From the NCBI GenBank assembly GCA_937997605.1, contig CALLFD010000413.1, positions 1 through 19,898 of the forward strand: 19,898 bases of DNA. The letters run 5' to 3'. Both the position numbers and the translations under genes were made by a program. The notes beneath the pieces are model-generated. The model saw nothing but the letters and a program-made list of their open reading frames with translations. It did no database searches and was not told where the DNA came from. How positions within the stretch are numbered: position 1 is the first letter of the stretch; the number at the start of each line of letters is the position of its first letter. Positions 6,592 through 13,823 of the stretch are shown in pieces. Origin of the DNA: an uncultured Collinsella sp. (GTDB taxonomy: Bacteria; Actinomycetota; Coriobacteriia; Coriobacteriales; Coriobacteriaceae).

Positions 6592-9500
6592 CTAGCCGTT
6601 ACTCCGAGGAGGAAGCTGTCCAGAAGCCTGCGGGTGAGTTACTGCGCTGTATGGGATGGGACGTCTACTATTGCTTCGACGATGAGGTTCTCGGCCCCTG
6701 TGGCACGCTGGGCCGCGACTCCTATAAGGATGTCCTTCTCAAGCGCGATCTCATGAACGCGTTGGTTGAACTGAACGAGCATCTTACCGAGGCGGAATGC
6801 GCCGAGGCTGTGGCAACCTTGGAGCAGGTCTTCGTCGGCGATTCGCTGCTCCAGACTAACGAGGCAAAGTATAAGATGCTTCGCGACGGCATACCGGTGA
6901 AGAAGGTTCAGGCCGATGGCTCCACGCGTACTGAGCTTGCACAGGCTTTCGACTTTGAACATCCAAAGATGAACCGCTTTGTGGCGGCAGAGGAGCTGTG
7001 GGTGAAGGGCCCCATGCATCGACGTCGCTGCGACCTGGTAGGCTTCGTCAACGGTGTGCCGCTGCTGTTTGTCGAATTCAAACGTCACGACAAGGACGTG
7101 TTGCGCGCGTACGAGGACAACTACACCGACTACCAGGACACCATTCCCCAGATTTTCTATTACAACGCCTTTGTGATGCTCTCCAACGGGCTGGAGTCCA
7201 AAATCGGAACGTTGGGCAGTTCCTATGAGTTCTTCGGTGAATGGAAACGCCTGAGTGAGGGCGACGCTGGCAGTGTTGCGCTCGAGACCATGCTGAGGGG
7301 TGTGTGCGCCAAAGAGACGCTGCTCGACCTCTTCCAGAACTTCATCCTGTTTGATCATTTCGACTCGCCGGCCGCCAAGATCCTGGCGCGCAATCACCAG
7401 TACCTGGGCGTGAACGAAGCCGTACATGCATACTCTGAGCGCGAACTGCGCAATGGCAAGCTCGGCGTCTTCTGGCATACGCAGGGCTCGGGCAAGAGCT
7501 ACTCGATGGTTTTCTTGGCCGAGAAGATTCGTCGAACGCAATCGGGGTCTCCGACGTTTCTAGTGCTCACAGACCGCGATGAGCTCAACAAGCAAATTAG
7601 TGAGACGTTCGAAAGCTGCGGCTGCCTGGCGGGTATCCCCGCCGAGCGCTGCCGCGCCACGAGCGGCAAGGACCTGGTGGAGAAGCTCAAGGGTAATCCG
7701 AGCTATATCTTCTCGCTTATCCAGAAGTTCAACCAGTCTGACGCCGAGCCCATCGTGCCCGACCACGATATCGTCGTGCTCTCCGATGAGGCACATCGAT
7801 CCAACAACGGTATCTTTGCCGAGAACATGGTTAAGTTACTGCCTACGGCGTCGCGACTGGGCTTTACGGGAACGCCCATCCTGGCATTCGACAATCTCAC
7901 CGCCAGAACGTTTGGCGGCTATGTGTCGGTTTATGACTTCAGGCGCGCCGTCGAGGACGGTGCTACGGTGCCGCTCTTTTATGAGAACCGAAGCGACCAA
8001 CTCGGCATCGAGAACCCGGAGATCAACGACGAATTGCTCCAAGCCGTGGAAGATGCCGACCTGGACGCCGACCAGACCGAGAAGGTGCAGGCCCAGCTCA
8101 ACCACGGTGTCCATATCATCATGGCCGAGCCGCGCCTGAGGGCTGTGGCCCGTGACTTCGTCTCCCATTACACGAGCATCTGGGAGTCGGGTAAAGCCAT
8201 GTTCATTTGCGTGAACAAAGTCACCTGCGTGATGATGTTCAATTACGTGCAGGAATACTGGGCTGAGGCGCTCGACGAGGAGCGCGCAAGACTCGCCGGC
8301 ATGGATCAGCAGCAGGCTATGGAGCAGCGTCGTAAAATTGCCTGGATGGAATCCACTGAAATGGCGGTCGTGGTGAGCCAGGAGCAGAACGAGATCGATC
8401 GCTTCCGCAAGTGGGGGCTCGACATAGCGCCGCACCGCCAGAAGATGGAGGAGCGCCAGCTCGATGATGAGTTCAAGGATGCCAACAACCCGTTCCGCAT
8501 TGTCTTCGTATGCGCCATGTGGCTCACCGGCTTCGACGTGAAGTCGCTCTCTGCCATGTACTTCGACAAGCCGCTCAAGGCCCACAGTCTCATGCAGGCT
8601 ATCGCGCGCGCCAACCGCGTGAGCAAGGGGAAGAGCAACGGCCTCATCATCGACTACGTCGGCGTCGTGAAGGCTCTGAGGAAGGCCTTGGCCGATTATA
8701 CCGAGAACCCCGGTGACGGAGGCGGAGTCGACCCGGTGGTTGACAAAGACGAGCTACTTGCGAGGATTTTTGAACTTACGGACGGCGCTGTCTCGTTCGT
8801 GTCGTCACTGGGCTACGAGCTCGAATCCCTACTGACAGCAGAGGGCTTCGACAAGGTTGCAGAGATCAAGAACGCCGCAGACTGCGTGTCGCAGTGCGAC
8901 GAGGCAAAGAAACGTTACGGTATCATGTGCCGTGAGCTGTTCACCCTGTACAAATACGTGAGCCGACGCGAGGTAGACGAGGAGCTGCTGGCCAAGCGAG
9001 ATGCCCTGCGTGCCGTCTTTAACCATATCAATGCTCACAGAGCCAGTGCCGACACAACTGAGCTCATGGTCCAGCTGCAGGGCATCGTGAGCGAGCATGT
9101 GGTGGTCAGCGAGGCCTCCGAGGGGCTCAAGACAGCTACCAAGTTCGATATCAGCAGTATCGACTTCAACAGGCTCTCGCAGGAGTTTGCTAAGGCCAAG
9201 CGTAAGCACCTCATCATTGACGACCTGCGTTCTGTCATAGAAGCGCGCCTCGAGGTCGCGCTGAAGGGCAATCCCAGGCGCATCGACTACTTCGAGCGCT
9301 ACGAGCGGATTATCGAGAGCTACAACTCCGAACAGGACAAGGCGATGATCGAGAAGACGTTCAACGATCTCATCAACCTGTCCCGCGACCTTGATGACAA
9401 ACAGAAGGAGTGGGTGCGCGAGGGCTTTCAGAGCCAGCAACAGATGACTGTGTTCGAGATGCTATTCAAGGACACGCTGACGCCTGCTGAGATTAAGCAG

Positions 9501-9716
9501 GTTAAGAGTGTCGCCATCGAGATGGTATCTATTATCGAAGAACGGCTTGCCAACATGGTGCGCTGGACGGAGAAGACTGAGACTCGCGACATTGTGAGGC
9601 TTATCGTGCGTGACGAGGTATACAAGCTTCCTGAGTCTAGTTATCCCGATGAAGCATTGCCCGGATGTATTGAGGAGATATTTAACTACTTCTATGGCAT
9701 GGACCGCGCGGCATAG
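6588..9716 (+). CDS. hsdR: Type I restriction endonuclease subunit R
   Basis: The 1042-residue protein is the translocating nuclease. The N-terminal PD-(D/E)xK nuclease has D149 in RRCDLVGF and E163-x-K165 in FVEFKR. The SF2 motor follows: Walker A HTQGSGKS (297-304), Walker B SDEAHRS (399-405), motif III GFTGTP (425-430) and motif VI QAIARANR (670-677). The helical C-terminal third (about 750-1042) is the HsdR assembly region. With M2S1 it pumps DNA and cuts at a distance when sites are unmethylated. ATG at 6588 is chosen because GGAGG lies just upstream and it overlaps the preceding stop; an ATG six codons earlier lacks this. All motifs look intact. Confidence 0.95.
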   Translation: MTSRYSEEEAVQKPAGELLRCMGWDVYYCFDDEVLGPCGTLGRDSYKDVLLKRDLMNALVELNEHLTEAECAEAVATLEQVFVGDSLLQTNEAKYKMLRDGIPVKKVQADGSTRTELAQAFDFEHPKMNRFVAAEELWVKGPMHRRRCDLVGFVNGVPLLFVEFKRHDKDVLRAYEDNYTDYQDTIPQIFYYNAFVMLSNGLESKIGTLGSSYEFFGEWKRLSEGDAGSVALETMLRGVCAKETLLDLFQNFILFDHFDSPAAKILARNHQYLGVNEAVHAYSERELRNGKLGVFWHTQGSGKSYSMVFLAEKIRRTQSGSPTFLVLTDRDELNKQISETFESCGCLAGIPAERCRATSGKDLVEKLKGNPSYIFSLIQKFNQSDAEPIVPDHDIVVLSDEAHRSNNGIFAENMVKLLPTASRLGFTGTPILAFDNLTARTFGGYVSVYDFRRAVEDGATVPLFYENRSDQLGIENPEINDELLQAVEDADLDADQTEKVQAQLNHGVHIIMAEPRLRAVARDFVSHYTSIWESGKAMFICVNKVTCVMMFNYVQEYWAEALDEERARLAGMDQQQAMEQRRKIAWMESTEMAVVVSQEQNEIDRFRKWGLDIAPHRQKMEERQLDDEFKDANNPFRIVFVCAMWLTGFDVKSLSAMYFDKPLKAHSLMQAIARANRVSKGKSNGLIIDYVGVVKALRKALADYTENPGDGGGVDPVVDKDELLARIFELTDGAVSFVSSLGYELESLLTAEGFDKVAEIKNAADCVSQCDEAKKRYGIMCRELFTLYKYVSRREVDEELLAKRDALRAVFNHINAHRASADTTELMVQLQGIVSEHVVVSEASEGLKTATKFDISSIDFNRLSQEFAKAKRKHLIIDDLRSVIEARLEVALKGNPRRIDYFERYERIIESYNSEQDKAMIEKTFNDLINLSRDLDDKQKEWVREGFQSQQQMTVFEMLFKDTLTPAEIKQVKSVAIEMVSIIEERLANMVRWTEKTETRDIVRLIVRDEVYKLPESSYPDEALPGCIEEIFNYFYGMDRAA

Positions 9717-9731
9717 TTGTTGGAGGATGCA

Positions 9732-11261
9732 ATGACGATTGACTTGCAAAAGTGTTTAGATAACCGCGAAGGCTTTCTCGTTACGGGAACTCATGACGAA
9801 CTGGCCGAGCTCGTATTCTCAGATGAGTCGGATGAGTACGCTTTTGTGGGCGCTCGCGGTTTCTTTGACACCGGTAAGAAGCGCAGTCTTATTCCGGATG
9901 GTTACATCCTTCGCGGCGCCTTTGAGCTCGGGGACATCCTGTCTGGGACCTCGCTTTTCCTCATGCTTTATGTTTTCGCACGACCCGGCTTCGGAGAGTG
10001 TCGATTTTCGACGCTCAAGCTCAAGAAACCGCTTGTCGCCAAGGCGCGTGGCTCGCGCAGGACTGACAATCTCTGCAAGATTCCGGCCGATCGATTCAGC
10101 GACGATTACCTCGCATATCTTCGGGCGGTCGAAGATTATGCAAATGGAGGGACTCCCGACTGTCCGTCTAAGTGCGGAACTTTTTACGGTATGCCTTCAA
10201 GCGAACTTATAGAAGGAAGATTTACCCCCGCATTCTATTCTCCTCGAAATCGTAAGATACGTAGCACGCTTGCGAGTTCAAAGACCGTAGAGCTTTCGGA
10301 AGTCGCCAGCATTCTTTTGCCGCGAAAGGTTAGCGGCGCCGCCAGAAACGTCTTGGTTCTCAGGCCAAGAAACATTAGATTCCCAGTTGATCTTGACTCG
10401 TTGGAGCGGGGTGAGGCAACAACGGTGCCCCTGCGCAAGGGTGATATTGTCATGTGCCTCATCGGCGAGGAGAATCATGCCATCGTCTTTGACCGCGATG
10501 GGGAAGAGCCCGTTTATGCGGGCACGAGCATGGCTGTTATTCGTGCCAACGGGATATCTCCGGAGTATCTCTGCTTCTACCTTTCCAGCGATATCGCAAA
10601 GCAGGCCCTGTCATCGTTGGCAGGTGGCGTCATCATGAAGCGCCTAGCGCTTCGCGACCTCAGTGTTTTTCCCGTTGTCGAACCATCGATGGACGAGCAG
10701 TACTATCTCACCGAATATGCCATCCTGTCCGGACGTGCGCCGAGGAACTACCAAGACCTCGAAGGCCTAAAGGGTGCGGAACCGTCTGCGGCGGAAGAGA
10801 TTCTTAACGCCGAAATTGCCGATAGGATTCAGGCGTATAACGAGGAACAGTTGCGCACTTTCCTTTCCTCGGACATCCGTGAGCTAAATACCTGTTTTTC
10901 GCACGGTGCTTATAAGGCGGCAATCATCCTTGCCGGTTCCATTCTCGAGGCGGTTCTCATCGACTGGATTTCTGAAATCAAGCACGTTAACTACTTTGAG
11001 GAAGATTATCTGGTCAGAGATAGAAGAAGTGGGAAAACGAGGCGCGCCGACCTCATCGACTACATCAACGAGATTAAATATCTGGAGAGGCCTCGTTGGA
11101 TAAAGGAGGCGGACATGGCGCACCAGATTCGCAAGAAGAGGAATCTGGTCCATGCGAAGTTGTGCATCGATACGGATGAGGTCAACGAGGAGACTGCACG
11201 CATGGTCATCGAGTATCTTGACATGGTTCTTCGAACCAGAGGGGCACACTGTCTAGGCTGA
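9732..11261 (+). CDS. TRD-HEPN fusion protein of the restriction operon
   Basis: The 509-residue protein starts 15 bp after hsdR with GGAGG upstream. Residues 1-150 are of uncertain type. Residues 186-318 look like a type I S-subunit target recognition domain: VELSEVASILLPRK, LRKGDIVMCLIG, a GTSMAVIR strand, ISPEYLCFYLSS, then GGVIMKRLALRDLSVFPV, matching the order of hsdS domain 1. Residues 375-502 are helical with a HEPN-like signature in IRKKRNLVH (R467 to H474, R-x6-H). HEPN domains are often RNases in defence and toxin systems. The combination suggests a DNA- or complex-recognising module that controls an RNase. PrrC, an anticodon nuclease held by a type I enzyme, is a functional analogy, not a demonstrated relative. 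A DUF4145-like non-catalytic HEPN is an alternative. Confidence 0.7.
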   Translation: MTIDLQKCLDNREGFLVTGTHDELAELVFSDESDEYAFVGARGFFDTGKKRSLIPDGYILRGAFELGDILSGTSLFLMLYVFARPGFGECRFSTLKLKKPLVAKARGSRRTDNLCKIPADRFSDDYLAYLRAVEDYANGGTPDCPSKCGTFYGMPSSELIEGRFTPAFYSPRNRKIRSTLASSKTVELSEVASILLPRKVSGAARNVLVLRPRNIRFPVDLDSLERGEATTVPLRKGDIVMCLIGEENHAIVFDRDGEEPVYAGTSMAVIRANGISPEYLCFYLSSDIAKQALSSLAGGVIMKRLALRDLSVFPVVEPSMDEQYYLTEYAILSGRAPRNYQDLEGLKGAEPSAAEEILNAEIADRIQAYNEEQLRTFLSSDIRELNTCFSHGAYKAAIILAGSILEAVLIDWISEIKHVNYFEEDYLVRDRRSGKTRRADLIDYINEIKYLERPRWIKEADMAHQIRKKRNLVHAKLCIDTDEVNEETARMVIEYLDMVLRTRGAHCLG

Positions 11262-11556
11262 TTGCCGGTCTACGTTCTCCCACACCAGGCATTTGGGCGC
11301 TTCTTAACAGCCCTCCCAGGTAGCGTGGCGCTCGTAATGTCGACGCATCAATCTGAAATGCCGACACTTCGATGCTCAGGGCAGGAAAGCGGGCTCATTG
11401 AGGTCGGTGAGTCAGTGGCCGTCGTGCATGCCGTTGTGGTTGCCCAGCTAAATGTTCAGGCAGAAAGTGCCTCTGGGCGCAAGCGCATCGGCATGCTCGG
11501 AGATGATGCCCACGGCATCGACCTGCCGGCAGCCTTGCCAAAAGGGTTTCTTTCAC
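11262..11556. other. No gene recognised downstream of the hsd operon
   Basis: Several frames are open on both strands but none has a ribosome site or recognisable protein. A minus-strand stretch ending ALAPRGTFCLNI (stop near 11450) could be a gene relic, but support is too weak to call. No convincing terminator for the hsd operon was found. Confidence 0.4.
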
Positions 11557-11586
11557 AAAAAGGGGCCTCCAGAAGTCTGAAGGCCC
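11557..11586 (-). terminator. Rho-independent terminator, minus strand
   Basis: Read on the minus strand, GGGCCTTCAGACTTCTGGAG followed by GCCCC forms a strong hairpin (11562-11586) with a TTTTT tract (11557-11561). It sits just past the relic gene at 11587-11719 and would once have ended its transcript. Confidence 0.7.
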
Positions 11587-11719
11587 GCGCACGGCGTTGC
11601 GGCACAGATCCAGAAACACTTCGGCTCCCTCGCAGAAGCGCTCACGTGCAAAGGCGCCCGAGCCGCTTGCGATGCACGCGCTGTCGGCGAAGAGCTATCG
11701 GCTAGACGATTCGCGCGGA
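11587..11719 (-). pseudogene. Broken partial copy of the 97-aa gene at 13360-13653
   Basis: This 133-bp segment aligns without gaps to 13435-13567, with about 23 mismatches by eye (roughly 83% identity), on the same strand. In the shared frame it reads LFADSACIASGSGAFARERF and FLDLCRNAVR, against LFADGVCVADGSGAFAREC and FLDLCRDAVR in the intact copy. The codon before LFAD is TAG here instead of AAG, and no start with homologous upstream sequence remains. Similarity stops on both sides. It is a degraded duplicate or the remnant of the insertion of the AbiE module. Confidence 0.7.
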
Positions 11720-11763
11720 CAGCGGCTAAAGCTGGCGTGGGATAAATCGATAATTGATGAGAA

Positions 11764-11777
11764 CGAACACGTGTTCG
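11764..11777. promoter_or_regulatory. Perfect SOS box (LexA operator)
   Basis: CGAACACGTGTTCG matches the Gram-positive/actinobacterial LexA consensus CGAAC-N4-GTTCG and is part of an 18-bp perfect palindrome (11762-11779). On the plus strand TTGATG (11754-11759) precedes it and TTATAT (11779-11784) follows, so the box could lie between -35 and -10 elements, with 19-bp spacing. No known SOS gene follows. The next plus-strand frame is a doubtful 43-codon one (11782-11914) and then abiEi at 11980. Confidence 0.6.
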
Positions 11778-11943
11778 TTTATATGGTAAGATATATGCCG
11801 GCGGGAGCGATTTCATTCGATATCGTTCTTGCCGGTACTTTTTACTTCCGCATGCTGTCGGCGCGGACTTCGAATTCAGAGAGGGCGATTGCAATGCTAT
11901 ACGAATTTAAATAGATCTCTAATGCTTAATTAAGACCATGTCT

Positions 11944-11981
11944 ATGTCAAAAGACATACAAAAGTGTTAGTCTTTTGACAT
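11944..11981. promoter_or_regulatory. Inverted-repeat operator at the abiEi start
   Basis: ATGTCAAAAGAC (11944-11955) and GTCTTTTGACAT (11970-11981) are perfect 12-bp inverted repeats 14 bp apart. The right arm covers the first two bases of the abiEi ATG. AbiEi proteins are known to repress their own promoter by binding inverted repeats, so this is the expected operator. No ribosome site separates it from the start codon, suggesting a leaderless or very short-leader mRNA. Confidence 0.65.
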
Positions 11982-12507
11982 GAAACACTTTGATGAAATA
12001 TTCGAACTGGCGGCAGATGGCTACGGCATCGTGACTGCTGCGCAGGCACGCGAGATTGGCGTAACCACTGGAGAACTGAGCCGATGGTGTGCCACTGGGA
12101 AATTGATGCGCCGAGGACATGGGGTGTACAAGCTCACCCAATGGGTTCCGACGCCCCGTGACGTCTTTGCGGAGGCAGTGGCTCTTGTTGGTGACGAGGG
12201 TTTCCTGTGGGGCGAATCAGTGCTGTCTATGCACGCACTTGCACTTGTTGATCCTCGTGCCGTGACCGTGGCAACACCAAAGCGTATTCGCCGCAAACTG
12301 CCGGCTTGGGTAAAAACAGTGTGCGCTCCAGAGAATGCGAAAACGACGTTCTATGAAGGAATCCCTTCTCAATGCGTTGCCGATGCGATTGAGGCTTGTA
12401 GGGGGTCCGTTATGACCGAACGCCTCATCGAGGCAACCAAGCACGCTCAAGCCGAGGGCCTTATTACCTCCAATGAGCATGAGAGACTGATGAAGGAGCT
12501 GTCGTGA
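11980..12507 (+). CDS. abiEi: AbiEi-type antitoxin and autorepressor (type IV TA)
   Basis: The 175-residue protein begins with an AbiEi winged helix-turn-helix: FDEIFELAADGYGIVTAAQA (4-23), then EIGVTTGELSRW as recognition helix and the wing GKLMRRGHGVYKL. The C-terminal part (about 60-175) matches the AbiEi antitoxin domain in size and position. AbiEi neutralises AbiEii without stable toxin-antitoxin contact in studied systems and represses the operon through its N-terminal domain. The start overlaps the inverted repeat at 11944-11981, and no Shine-Dalgarno is visible. The stop overlaps the abiEii start (GTGA), showing one operon. Confidence 0.85.
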   Translation: MKHFDEIFELAADGYGIVTAAQAREIGVTTGELSRWCATGKLMRRGHGVYKLTQWVPTPRDVFAEAVALVGDEGFLWGESVLSMHALALVDPRAVTVATPKRIRRKLPAWVKTVCAPENAKTTFYEGIPSQCVADAIEACRGSVMTERLIEATKHAQAEGLITSNEHERLMKELS

Positions 12508-13337
12508 AGGAAGTCAAGAAGCCAACCAGCAGACGTAACCTTGACATAGCGATAGACCGACTCTGCACTGATTTGGGCGAAGAACCGGGCCGCGTTAAAA
12601 GGCTCATTGCGGCCGTTGTTGTTGGGCAAATGCTACCCGATGGAGCCGCAAAGGGTGGAAATGCCCTGAAGATTCGCTTTGGGAAGGATGCCACGCGGTT
12701 CTCGCGCGACCTCGATACCGCCAGGGCATCCTCACTGAACGATTACATGACGAAGCTTGAAGATTCGCTCACTATGGGCTGGAACGGATTCTCGGGTGCC
12801 ATTGTTCCGAGGGAGCCCGCATCTCCGAAGGGAATTCCAACTGCTTACGTCATGCGTCCGTTCGAAATCAAGATTGCCTACAATGGTAAATCGTGGATGA
12901 CGCTGCCGCTTGAGGTCGGTCATAACGAAATCGGCGACGCCGACGATCCCGATATGGTTTCCTCGCCTGAAGCTGCGGCAATATTGAAAGGTCTCGGGTT
13001 TCCCGAACCGGGGCCGGTTCCGTGCATGAGGCTCGAGCATCAGATTGCCCAGAAACTTCATGCTGCGAGCAGCCCCGGCAGCGAGCGCGCCCATGATCTG
13101 ATAGATCTCCAGATTGCAATTTCCAACGGGGAAATTGATTACCTAAAAACTCGAGAGGTCTGTATCAGACTCTTTGCGTATCGTGCGGAGCAGGAGTGGC
13201 CTCCAATGATCTCGAGGGGAGTGGGCTGGGACTCACTGTATTTCTCCCAGGCGGAAGGACTTAACGTTTTGCCGACTGTCGATGATGCCGTGGCATGGGC
13301 GAACGACTTGATTGCAAAAATCGATTCTGCTCGTTAG
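12504..13337 (+). CDS. abiEii: AbiEii-type nucleotidyltransferase toxin (type IV TA)
   Basis: The 277-residue protein has the AbiEii/DUF1814 nucleotidyltransferase motifs. Motif I is KGGNAL (50-55) followed by R65-FSRD-L-D with D69 and D71 as metal ligands. EVGHNE (137-142), EHQIAQKLHA (178-187) and ERAHDLIDL (194-202) follow in the expected order. Related toxins transfer nucleotides to tRNA acceptor ends or other targets and stop growth, which protects the population against phage. The start is GTG at 12504 within the abiEi stop, with AAGGAG 5 bases upstream. Nothing suggests inactivation. The gene ends 22 bp from the stop of the convergent 97-aa gene. Confidence 0.88.
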   Translation: MKEVKKPTSRRNLDIAIDRLCTDLGEEPGRVKRLIAAVVVGQMLPDGAAKGGNALKIRFGKDATRFSRDLDTARASSLNDYMTKLEDSLTMGWNGFSGAIVPREPASPKGIPTAYVMRPFEIKIAYNGKSWMTLPLEVGHNEIGDADDPDMVSSPEAAAILKGLGFPEPGPVPCMRLEHQIAQKLHAASSPGSERAHDLIDLQIAISNGEIDYLKTREVCIRLFAYRAEQEWPPMISRGVGWDSLYFSQAEGLNVLPTVDDAVAWANDLIAKIDSAR

Positions 13338-13359
13338 TGACACTGCTGAGATCTCTCGC

Positions 13360-13653
13360 TTACGCCATAGCAACCCCACGCGCAGCACTCAGCAGCTCGT
13401 ACTCCCTCTGGCTCCACTGGCGCAGCTCTGCCGCGCGCACGGCGTCGCGGCACAGATCCAGGAACACCTCGGCGCCCTCGCAGAAGCACTCGCGGGCAAA
13501 GGCGCCCGATCCGTCCGCAACGCACACGCCGTCGGCGAAGAGCTTCCAGCTGGACGGCTCGCGCGAGTCGTCTCCGAGCAGCTTGATCTGCAGAACATGT
13601 GGGCCGCCAGCGGCACATAGCCCTTCTTCCAACGCCTGCACCGTAAAGCGCAT
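13360..13653 (-). CDS. 97-aa protein of unknown function, intact copy
   Basis: The protein begins MRFTVQALEEGLCAAGG and contains VLQIKLLGDD, LFADGVCVADGSGAFAREC and FLDLCRDAVRAAELRQWSQRE. The layout suggests a short alpha/beta domain with three Cys in the central part. No signal peptide or membrane segment is present. I do not recognise the family. The partial degraded copy at 11587-11719 shares its frame, and several differences there are silent or conservative, which supports it being coding. No ribosome site precedes the ATG at 13653; a TATACT hexamer 12 bases upstream suggests a nearly leaderless message. Three 33-bp-spaced repeats lie just upstream. Confidence 0.6.
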   Translation of the reverse strand: MRFTVQALEEGLCAAGGPHVLQIKLLGDDSREPSSWKLFADGVCVADGSGAFARECFCEGAEVFLDLCRDAVRAAELRQWSQREYELLSAARGVAMA

Positions 13654-13675
13654 CTGGAGGGACAGAGTATAAAAT

Positions 13676-13755
13676 CCAGAAAAGTGTCGAAATGGGCACC
13701 TTAAAACTTCGGAAAAGTGTCAAATTCGATAGGCAAATTATCCGGAAAAGTGTCG
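13676..13755. repeat. Three direct repeats spaced exactly 33 bp
   Basis: CCAGAAAAAGTGTC (13676-13689), TCGGAAAAGTGTC (ending 13722) and CCGGAAAAGTGTC (ending 13755) are direct repeats whose GTGTC ends are 33 bp apart in both steps, three helical turns. On the minus strand each begins GACACTTTTC and runs toward the 97-aa gene start at 13653. The spacing suggests a protein binding on one DNA face or a short tandem duplication. A dispersed Collinsella-type repeat is also possible. Confidence 0.65.
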
Positions 13756-13765
13756 CTGGATGACA

Positions 13766-13791
13766 AAACAGCACTTAGAAGCCGGTGCTGG
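13766..13791 (-). terminator. Terminator of the membrane protein gene
   Basis: On the minus strand CAGCAC (13786-13791), a 10-base loop and GTGCTG (13770-13775) are followed by TTTT (13766-13769). It lies about 35 bp past the stop of the gene at 13824-14780. Confidence 0.5.
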
Positions 13792-13823
13792 ATGCGGGAT
13801 CCTGCGGCCGTCTTCAGCTCTCG

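Noticed and set aside
11262..11705. Plus-strand 147-codon frame after the hsd operon
   Set aside because: It runs through the minus-strand terminator and the antisense of the relic gene, and has no domain.
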